64,000 bases of DNA. Source: Chytriomyces cf. hyalinus JEL632 (Eukaryota > Chytridiomycota > Chytridiomycetes > Chytridiales > Chytriomycetaceae). The DNA is taken from NCBI GenBank assembly GCA_025435555.1, contig JAIWWG010000008.1, positions 310,001 to 374,000 of the forward strand, in the 5' to 3' direction. Position 1 is the first letter of the stretch. Each line of letters starts with the position of its first letter. Under the pieces are notes generated by a model. It was not told the DNA's origin, ran no database searches, and saw only the letters and a program-made list of their open reading frames with translations. Below are positions 8,636-17,100 of the stretch, piece by piece. Position numbers and translations under genes: made by a program.

Positions 8636-10847
8636 AGCAGGTTTTCAATCTTCATGAACTGATGGTTGCTAATCCCGCCATGGTGACCATCTTGATGGAC
8701 ATCATGGCGGCTTATGATTGTACTAATCGACAGTTGCTCTGGAGTGATCTGGCCACCAACCCATTGGACCCACATCTGGAGTTGACAAGGGGAGTCTTGA
8801 TCCCCATTCTTCGTTCTTTGTTTGATCATTGCGTTGCTCACCTTTTGGTCTTAGGACACAAAAGTCAAGGCATCCCAGTGCTTCGTGGTCTACTACAAGG
8901 AACAGTTCTGGCTCCTCCTTTGTTCAATGTCTCGATCAACACACTCCCCGGGGGTCTACGTGCCAATTTCCAAGCACGTTGCTTCAAAGTTGGCCCACTG
9001 GCTGGACCCAGATTTGATATCAACTCGCTTCTTTTTGCTGATGATACTGCTAACCTTGCTAGAATCGATACCGCGCAAGCCCAAGTCGACTTCTGCGTGG
9101 CATGGGGCCGTCGTCGGGGTACCACATTTCGTGCTGACAAGACATTTGTGCTGGCAAGGGACCCAATCCGGCTCACATTGGATGGTGTAGCAGTCCAACA
9201 AGTTGATTCAGCTGAGTACCTCGGGGTTTCAATGTCGTACCAAGGTGTTGAAATGACTAAGCAACTCGAAAAACGCTGCAGTGATGCCAAGAACACTGCC
9301 AACTGGCTCCGGTCCAAAGGCATGAATGCATACGGCTTCCGGTACCTTCAGTCCCTCCGTTTGTATCCAGTCTTCATTCGGTCTCAGTTGGAGTATGGCA
9401 TGTGTCTCCGCCCCCTCTCGGACGAGGAAGCACACATGGCCCAACTCGTTCAAAACCAGGTGTTGCGTTTTATTTTTTCTGTTGCTCGAAACACTTCGAT
9501 TTCAGCACTTCACCAGGTCTCCTCAGTGACACCCATCGCTGCAAGGGCCAAGATCCTCAATGCTGGGTTTCTTTGGCGGCTCCATCATTCCACTGACAAG
9601 TCCAACCTCACGGTCCACATGTATCGGATGCTACAAGCTCGGATGCTGCACCCACCAGACTCCAAGTCCCTGTACGTTGCATCCACGAGGCACAACGAGT
9701 TCTGGTCCAGCAACACTGACCTTATGGCCAAGCGCTGGCGGAATCTGTCTGTTGATCACCCACTTGTATCCGTTGATCCACTGGTACCCTTTGGCAGGGC
9801 TGCGAAACGTGTTGTCTCACTCCCCGACAAGGCAATTGATGAGTACCACTTTCTCTCTTTAACTTTAATGCTCCGTGCTTCAAAATCCCGTATCGCACAG
9901 ATTCTACCCGTGCCCAAAACGCGTCATCAACGTCATCCATTGGTTCAATCTGGTGCTTATATCCCTCGTGTTGTCTCAAGACCCATCACACTGTGGCTCC
10001 TTGGCTGTGTGGCAACACACCAAGACTGCGTCAACTGCAATGGCTTCAAGAATCTCTCTCGTCAACATGCTGTCGAATGTGCTCAAGTGGATCCACAAGT
10101 CTTCCAACGGTTGGGGGTGACCAGGCCTATGACTGCAGCAGAAGTTGGTATGGGGATGACCCAGATCGACCTATGCCTCCGGATCCTCAACTACGAGGAA
10201 CCGGCGCAGTTGGTGGTGCTGGCCACACTCATTGAACAAGTTCGGACTACTTGCACTGGATACCACGCCATCTACGATGCCTCGGATGCTACCCCAGCTC
10301 AAGAAATCGAGTTTATCACACGCGATCTGGAACCCCTTGACGGCGAGGACTTGGATCACGAAATTCTCGGACAAGCTACCCAAATTATCGATCTGCATTT
10401 CGAACCTCTCGCAGCTGTCCTACCTCCTCGGACCCAAGCTCCAAGGCCAAGACGGCAAGCTCAAGTCAATGCTCCTCCTCGCGTTCCCCTTCCTGGTGGT
10501 TTGGGGATTGGCGGCCGTCCTCGCGGGCCCCGCTAATGTTGTTTCTCTTTATTCTATTGGTCCCATTGTGCGGCCAGGCTGTTGTATACCTGTCGCCAGC
10601 TCAAGCCTTTGAGTGTTCACTGTTTCGTGATTTTCGTTTCTACCTTTTATTTGCCAAAACATCCATCCTCTTTTCACTATACCTTCTTGATATTGACTAT
10701 CTCTACCGGGTTTTTGTGTTGGGTGGGCTCCTGTTTATGGGTTTTTTCTCCGTCAAATCTTTTCCCATCTAGTCATGCGTTTTCTCCTTCTTTCGTGCTG
10801 CACATCCAGTCCTTCTAAAGCGTACCGGAATAAAACCAACTGAAAAC
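8636..10847 (+). mobile_element. 5'-truncated LINE (non-LTR retrotransposon) with 12-bp target-site duplication
   Basis: The element is flanked by identical 12-bp copies of GTTAGGGAGTAA at 8624-8635 and 10848-10859, as expected from target-primed reverse transcription. It has inserted between the polyprotein stop and the LTR of Copia element A: the TAA stop of that polyprotein lies inside the duplicated sequence. The 5' end is missing, since the reverse transcriptase lacks its first motifs. The 3' untranslated part (10537-10847) has no long poly(A) tail and ends ..ATAAAACCAACTGAAAAC. A near-perfect duplication and one long open frame suggest a fairly recent insertion. Confidence 0.8.
8662..10536 (+). 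CDS. LINE reverse transcriptase, N-terminally truncated
   Basis: An open frame of 624 codons, not interrupted. Visible reverse-transcriptase motifs: AAYDCTNRQLLW (motif 2-like, near the start), LLQGTVLAPPLFNVSIN (motif B region), SLLFADDTANLA (catalytic FADD box), ADKTFVLARDP (motif D region) and AEYLGVSMSYQG (motif E, thumb entry). The C-terminal 300 residues include a Cys/His cluster (CVNCNGFKNLSRQH, then C), as seen near the end of many LINE ORF2 proteins. The final part is Pro/Arg-rich. The upstream endonuclease and first RT motifs are absent, so this copy is 5'-truncated and not autonomous. The apparent ATG is inside the original frame. Confidence 0.85.
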   Translation: MVANPAMVTILMDIMAAYDCTNRQLLWSDLATNPLDPHLELTRGVLIPILRSLFDHCVAHLLVLGHKSQGIPVLRGLLQGTVLAPPLFNVSINTLPGGLRANFQARCFKVGPLAGPRFDINSLLFADDTANLARIDTAQAQVDFCVAWGRRRGTTFRADKTFVLARDPIRLTLDGVAVQQVDSAEYLGVSMSYQGVEMTKQLEKRCSDAKNTANWLRSKGMNAYGFRYLQSLRLYPVFIRSQLEYGMCLRPLSDEEAHMAQLVQNQVLRFIFSVARNTSISALHQVSSVTPIAARAKILNAGFLWRLHHSTDKSNLTVHMYRMLQARMLHPPDSKSLYVASTRHNEFWSSNTDLMAKRWRNLSVDHPLVSVDPLVPFGRAAKRVVSLPDKAIDEYHFLSLTLMLRASKSRIAQILPVPKTRHQRHPLVQSGAYIPRVVSRPITLWLLGCVATHQDCVNCNGFKNLSRQHAVECAQVDPQVFQRLGVTRPMTAAEVGMGMTQIDLCLRILNYEEPAQLVVLATLIEQVRTTCTGYHAIYDASDATPAQEIEFITRDLEPLDGEDLDHEILGQATQIIDLHFEPLAAVLPPRTQAPRPRRQAQVNAPPRVPLPGGLGIGGRPRGPR

Positions 10848-11384
10848 GTTAGGGAGTAATGCTTTCTTCGCCAAATGCACGACGACAGTCTGTGAATTTC
10901 GTCGATCCAACTCCTTTCGTAAGAATATCAGCCCACATAAGAGGGTCGGGGAAGTGGCCAACAGTAATAAGGCCCTGACGAACTTGATCCCGTAGAAAAG
11001 CATACTTGATGTCGAGGTGCTTGGTTTTGTGCCTGAGCACCCCCTCCTCCATGTTAAAGACTGCCCCTTTGTTATTGATCCACACTTGGGACAGCACTTC
11101 CTGCAAATGATCCAACCATTCCAGCATGTTTCAAACCCAGATACCCTCTTTTACCAGGGAGCACGTGGCTATGACTTCAGCAGAGACAGTTGAGTCAGCA
11201 ACTATTGGCTGACGCTTGCTGAAGCTAAGAACTGCTGATTTTCCTACCCGAACTGAAACTCCTGTCATTGATCGCCAAGTTTCCGCATCACCAGCAAAAT
11301 CAGAATCTGAGTAGCCCTCTACCACCAGCTTGCGACCCGTGCATTGGAAACATAGACCATGATCACAAGAGTTGTTGTTGGTGT

Positions 11385-12207
11385 AGGAGGGTCTAGCACG
11401 CGGTACAATGGTTATAAATTCGAGTAGTAGTTCAAGTTGATGTTTATTGCCTATTCTGAGGTGCTACCTTTATACCCTTTTCACATAAAACAGTTTGTCA
11501 CGACTTTAAGGGACATATCTCCACTTTTGGGCACAGCCAGCCTTCACATGGGGGTGAAATCACCTCAAATTGGGTGGCAGGGCCCATGAGTCGTGGAGAT
11601 TGTTCCCTAGAGTGCCTTTTTGCCTTGGCGCTGCTCTGTTGGTGATTAAATCGAAAACTATCCAACCAATGTACAAAGTGACTCTGAGTGATGCCCAACA
11701 CCTGCTAGCGTAACCGCTGCACCTGGCAGCGGTAGCCTTGATGTCTGGCTATCGAATGCTGACTGGTAGTGCTGCCTACCATGTCTGCACGTTGCAGCGT
11801 TCTCGTTTTACTTTGTGTACTGTATTCAGATCCCTGATCCCCTCTGTTCCAGAGGGTCTGGTGATCCCTACTTCTCAAATAGCGCCCATCCGGGCTCAAA
11901 CCTTTGTTTCAACTACATAAGCTATGTACTGTATGTGTTTTCAGCCAAGGTGTTTAGATGTGTGTGCAGTACGACTGGTTTTCTATAGAGGATAGATCCG
12001 ACACCCTTGATGGTGTGGTGAAGACCTCAAGTGGTGTGTGTTAACAGAGTTCAACAGCCTGGCGGTGTTGCTAGAGGCTCGGGTAAGTGCTAGTGGTCAA
12101 AACAATGAAAGTCGGTGATGGGTATTGAACCGTGGTTCAATTGTGCCAACCGTTATGTCTTAACCACTGTGCTAAACAAGTGATGGAGTTGTTTGGGAAT
12201 AACTTCA
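11385..12207. repeat. Insertion within Copia A, non-coding, with LTR-like and tRNA-like parts
   Basis: Copia A coding homology stops around 12280 (RT end) and resumes around 11380 with CDHGLCFQCTGRKLVVEG. The intervening sequence has no supported gene. It includes TGTAGGAGGGTCTAGCACG near 11380 and a tRNA-like box pair at 12115-12185. Exact borders and target duplications could not be fixed by eye. Confidence 0.45.
12115..12185 (-). repeat. tRNA-like sequence (possible SINE head)
   Basis: On the minus strand TAGCACAGTGG (12164-12174) fits the pol III A box and GGTTCAATACC (12121-12131) fits the B box, with tRNA-like spacing. No full cloverleaf with a good acceptor stem was found, so it is not called a tRNA gene. 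It sits in the insertion within Copia A, so a tRNA-derived SINE is likely. Confidence 0.5.
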
Positions 12208-14015
12208 CTAGCCTTGTGCAATCAGCACGTGTGGGTTCTGCTTTTTGTTGCGCTTGCTGTAGAAGTGATGTCTACTGCTCTTCATGTACATAAAGTTCAC
12301 TATCTTTATTGTATAGAGTACATAATGAGAACCAGTGGTCCACCTTGACCATGGTCCGCAACAGTTGTTGAGACATTCAAGTAATTCCTGAGCTGCTTTC
12401 CAGTGGATGATTCGAGTTTTAGTAGTGTGCCATGCCAGCTTTCCCACAGCATACTGAATGACTGGGCGAGTCACAGTCAGAAATTGGAGTTTGCCCACTA
12501 GTCTGAAATAATTGCAGTTCTTCATGAAATCCTGGTCCTCGGGGCTTGGCTCACATGCTGCATCAAATTCATTATCCTTGACTGAGTGATAGGGTTGACT
12601 GCACCTGCCTTGGAGGTTTTCCAGGAACTTGTCCAGGATGTTCTCCAGATAGGCAGCCTGGTTGAGTGTGGCTTGTCCTTCCTTGAACCTGAAGACAATG
12701 CTGATGAACTGATCCACTTGGGGCTTGACAGTCATCTTGAAATGCTTAGCTCCGAGTTCTGAAATGAGTTTGTCCAGCTCTGCCTCAATTTCCTGATCAG
12801 CAGCCCAGGCAAAATCATCTGCCCACACCAGCACCAATAAGACCCTTTTTACTCTGTCTTTGATAATCTCCTTTTTGAAGATCATTGGTTCATGTGGACA
12901 TCACTGCATACCCATAGTTGCCAAAGCATTGTCCCATTTGAGTTCCCATTGCCTTGAAGCCTGCTTTTGCCCATACATTGCTTGTAGCAACTCTAACACC
13001 CTTCCTTGGTCTTCTTGGGCCACCTCCATTCCCTGTGGAATCTTGATGTGCAGGATGCGATCTTGATCTGCCATGAGGTGAGCCCAGATAGCATCTGATT
13101 ACCTTGTTACCATTCTGCACTCCACCACTTCCACTGTCCACAGTTTGAGGGAGTGCATGTAGTCAATGCATGGGTCTTGTCATAGTCTTCCCCTGCCACT
13201 TATCTTCTACCATCCATGACCAGACAGGCCTTGTACTTGGTCTCACCAGTTGTGTCGTACTTCTTGACTTTAAGAACCCAGATGGTATTGAGAGTTTTCC
13301 CCCCTTTTGGCAGCCAGACTAGCTGCCACAGTTTTAGACCCTAGAATTGATTCAGCTCCTTGTTGATTGCTTCTTTCCACTTTGGATCTTTGAGTCCTTC
13401 TGAGATGCGTGGGCCATTGAGAGTTGACAGTGCCAGCCTGTGGTGATTTCCCACTTCCTCCAGAAACTTGACTTCATCAACTACAATTTCTTTGTCCCAG
13501 TCTCCATCCTGTGTCTGCAGAGCAACTTGACAAGATGCTGCACCATTTGACATGGATAGAAGTGCCTCTGCGTCTCCATCTGAGAACCTGTCATTGCCGA
13601 ATGTATGGCTCCATGCCGGCAGTGGTCCTGTGTGAGACTGGGTTGCACGGGGTGCAGGCGTCGGAGTTGCTGGGGTGCTTCCTTCAGATTCAGTTTCGAA
13701 CTCCTGCTCTTCGTCTGTGAACAGCTCATTGAATGGTGTTACTGGACCCTCAATTCGCCCATGCTCTGACCCAAATGCGGTATGGTACTTGGATTCAGGT
13801 GAGATCCGCCCTTTAGGTGAGGTCTGCTCTTGTGGAGGGGATTGATTATTGTTATCCGTTTCCTCCCCGAGCATTTGCTGTGGATCATTTCCTGTTGAGT
13901 GGTGCTCAAATGTGAGAGACTGAGAATCCGGATTATTTCAAAGAAGACCCCAGTTTCGACGTTTTTTAAGATTCACTGAAATGGCCTCCAGAACATGGAG
14001 AGCCCCATCATCTTG

Positions 14016-14599
14016 TGTTGAATATCAGTCTCAAGTGATGGAGCACTGTTTACTTCAATAAAGGTTAATTCTCCCTGATTCATCTCTTATTCTGTACTGC
14101 AGATAAAGAAGAGTCATGCACCTCACCATTCCACCAACCTCAATACATATGGGCATGAATTATGACATTGAGTAGGGTAAACGTCTAGTTGATACTATAA
14201 CAAGGAATGAATACACGAATACTCGTATTCTATAAAGGGTGCAGACTTGTAGATGATGATAGCTTATTCTACTACATGATTTCAACTATTCTTGCTCTGA
14301 TCAAGCATAAACATGGTTGAAAGTACTTGTTTGAAATTCATATGATTCTGGCTTAGTTGTTAAGGTTCGTGACCAAAGACCCACAGGTCACTGGTTCAAC
14401 CCACACTGCTGCCAACTTCATGCAGCTATCTTCTGATCTTTATAGAGAAATAAGCAGAAGAAGAAGAAATAGAAATCAACTTGGAAAAGTATTCTATTGC
14501 TACTTTTGTATGACTAATATGTCAAGCCAGTCAAGCAATTAATCAATAACCTTACCCAGTGTGGGGATATTAATTATAATTGACAAGCCTTAACTGTCA
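14016..14599 (+). repeat. LTR-like repeat R1, left copy, containing tRNA-like boxes
   Basis: Very similar to 20936-21499. Both start TGTTGAATATCAG, carry CTATAAAGGGTGCAGAC (TATA-like) in the middle and end ..GCTGTCA or ..ACTGTCA, so they have TG..CA ends. Within each is a tRNA-like A box (TGGCTTAGTTG, 14349-14359) and B box (GGTTCAACCC, 14393-14402) about 34 bases apart. No 5-bp target duplication is obvious. It could be a solo LTR or a non-autonomous element with a pol III-type promoter. Confidence 0.6.
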
Positions 14600-16935
14600 G
14601 CCAGTAATGAATGACTAGTCTTGATGCCCGAGACACCCAAATCGGTGAGTAGGTCTCTCAACCACATCACCTCCTTTACCACATCCACTAACACATTTAC
14701 TTCTGCCTCCATTGATGACAGTGCAACTGTCTTCTGCTTGCACAATCTCCAAGCTACAAGGTTCCCGTCAACAAATATGGCATGGCTGCTGATCCCATAA
14801 GCTCCCTCACTCAAGTGGCTGGCATCAACCCATGCCTTGATCAAATTTGCATCTCCCATCATGTACTTCAGGTGCAGTTTGCTGGTGTTCACCAAGTATC
14901 CAGTGCCTCTTCAGTGCCGTCCAGTGCACTTCTGTTACCTTTAATGCGAAACAACCTAGGTAAGCTGTTGCATATACTATGTCTGGTCTTATTGACACTG
15001 ACGCACACCACTCCCAACAGGCTCTAATACAGTTCTATGGTTGATTCTACTGCATCATCTGGCAACTTGATTCCTGCCTCCAGAGGCATCTGGTACTTTG
15101 TGTTCTCCAATTGGTACTGCTGCCCAATCAACTTCAAGTACTTTGACTGCTGGAAGCTTGCCCATCCTCCTTTCAAATTGTAGTTGATGACTGATCCAAG
15201 TAAGGTGTATGTATCTCCCCCATAAATTTGACTTTGTACTTCTTGACTAACTCATTTTCTGCCCATTTTCGCAGGTTCTCATTGTCTGTCACAATCAAAA
15301 TATCCTCTAAATACAAGGTAACTAGCAGTTCACTCCCATTTCTTTGGATTCTGAATAAACCAGGGTCTGATACTGCTTGTTTGAATCCAATACTGACTAA
15401 TGCCCCTTTAAACTCCTCATTCCACAAGTAGCCTCCTTGTTTGGTCCCGTAAAGTCCTTTCAAGAGTCTCAATGCATGCCACTTCCTGTCAATTTGTGGG
15501 TCCAGCAACTTGTAGCTGTCTGGGATTCGAATCACAACATTGAAATGCATCTTTGAGTTGAGGTAAGCTGTTACCACATCCATTTGAGTGATCCTGTACT
15601 GTTTTGCCAATGCGATGCTTATCAAAACTTTGATTGTTGTAGATCGCACTGCTGGCGCAAACATCTTGTCATAGTCCACACCCTCCACTTGGGTGAATCC
15701 CTGAACCACCATTCATGATTTGTACTTTTCAAATGCTCCTGCCGCATCCTGCTTCCCCTCATGTACCCACTTGGTGTCTGCAATATTCTGGGTGGGTTCC
15801 TTTCTCAAGTCAATGATTTCCCATGTCCTGTTCTCCACCAATGAATTCAATTCATCCAGTATTGCATCCTTCCATTTTGGTGCATCATCCCTTTGAAGTG
15901 CCTTGGTGATTGACTTTGGGTCCTCCATAGTTGCTGAAAATGCATGAGTAGCCTGCCTTCTTTTCCCTTCAAGGATGTTTGATTGATTGACTGATGAATT
16001 GATGTCCCTTGCAGTGACCATATCTCTCCTCCCATGTCTTGTTCTCGACTAACAAATTCAACTCATCCAGGATTGCATCCTTCCATTTTGTGTGTCGTCC
16101 CTTTGGAGCGCCTTGGTAATTGACCTTGGGTCCTGAAAATGTGTAAGTGGCTTGCCTTCTTTTCCTGTCAATGATGTTTGATTTATTAACTAATGAACTG
16201 ATGTCCTTTACAGCAACCTTATCTCTTGGCTCCAGCACCCATTGTGTTCTGTCTGGCACAGCTGTCTTTGGCCCACTTGGTTGTGGCTGTTGCTGTGACA
16301 GTTGCCTCAGTTGATGGGCTCCTCGGCTCCTCCTCCTCTTCTTCTTCTTCTGGCTCTGGAGTTCAGATTTCTTGCTGTTGTCCTTGTGCTGCTACTGGCC
16401 TTTCGGGTCTGACTCTTTGTGGTTCCTCTGCCTCATCTTCTGAGTCTGACAGTAGTTGATGTGGCTCATCTCCTGTAGCCACCCCATCTCCCACTTGTTT
16501 GGGAAACTTCACATGTACTGACTTAATGATTCAGCCACTGTCAACTTCCAGTAGTAAGTACCCTTTTTGCTTGATTCCCAGAACTCTGCATTGAACACCC
16601 TTATTGTCCAGCTTCCCATGTTTGTGCCTGACCATGTACGCCACGCATTTTTCCCCGAATTGGCACATGCACCTCAAGTTAGGTCTTTTTCCTGTCATTG
16701 CCTCCAATGGCCCTTGTTGGGCATCGATTCCTGATGTATACTACCATCTCCAGTGCGTATATCCAGTATTTTTCATTGTCCATTTCTGCATCTGCTAAAA
16801 ATGTTCTGCACATTTCTATCACGGTGTGATTCTTCCTTTCTGCAATCCCATTTTGCTCTGGTGTGTATGGTGTTGAAACATGGTGTTTGATCCCATTTGT
16901 TTATGATTGCGTGTAAACAAGGAAATAAACATGAC
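14600..16935 (-). mobile_element. Copia-type LTR retrotransposon B, 5' truncated and degraded
   Basis: Minus-strand pol blocks in order. Integrase comes first, around 16900-16600 (STPYTPEQNGIAERKN-like, across two frames). A Ser-rich spacer covers 16459-16226. The pre-RT block is PKWKDAILDELNSLVENRTWE (15713-16021). Reverse transcriptase follows (15712-15173), with GVDYDKMFAPAVRSTTIK and LLKGLYGTKQGGYLWN; its usual YVDD box reads YLEDILIV, an altered catalytic motif. RNase H is at 14895-14596, with AWVDASHLSEGAYGISSH and SSMEAEVNVLVDVVKEVMW. The pre-RT block is partly duplicated in tandem (15969-16259). Gag and the N-terminal half of integrase are missing, cut off where a foreign LTR remnant begins at 16938. 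Confidence 0.8.
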
Positions 16936-16937
16936 TG

Positions 16938-17067
16938 TTCTTTCAGTAAATTGGCTTGCTGGCTCGCTTGCTCAACTGTCACCACCACCAGGTAAATTGG
17001 CTCGCTGGCTCACTCAGCTGTCACCACCACCAGGCATTGGTTCTCTCTTAGATTAAGAGTCTAAACA
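16938..17067 (+). repeat. Partial LTR related to the Copia A LTR, opposite orientation
   Basis: Starting at TTCTTTCAGTAAATTGG, this plus-strand segment matches the minus-strand Copia A LTR (8340-8490), including two copies of the CACCACCACCAGG unit and GCATTGGTTCTCTCTTAGAT. It ends CTAAACA at 17067, giving the CA end of an LTR. The first part of the LTR is missing. It may be the 5' LTR of Copia C or a separate remnant. Confidence 0.6.
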
Positions 17068-17100
17068 GTCATGGATTGAGCCACTGCACCACAACAAAAC

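Larger units (their letters stand above)
10849..13900 (-). mobile_element. Copia-type LTR retrotransposon A, degraded pol
   Basis: Minus-strand order fits Copia pol. 13874-13341 is the spacer before reverse transcriptase, ending DPKWKEAINKELNQF. Next come TIWVLKVKKYDTTGETKY near 13260 and LLQAMYGQKQASRQWELKW near 12960. The catalytic-box region VLVWADDF and YFRLVGKLQFLTVTRP follow in 12885-12208. RNase H comes last: GYSDSDFAGDAETWRSMTG (11325-11131) and KHLDIKYAFLRDQV..ADILTKGVG (11127-10849). Stops and frame changes separate the blocks, and gag, protease and integrase are not seen. Between RT and RNase H sits an inserted stretch of about 0.8-0.9 kb (about 11385-12207). The LINE at 8636-10847 separates the polyprotein from its 3' LTR. 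Confidence 0.8.

Noticed and set aside
12115-12185. A functional tRNA gene
   Set aside because: A and B boxes are present but no acceptor or anticodon stem of normal quality forms.
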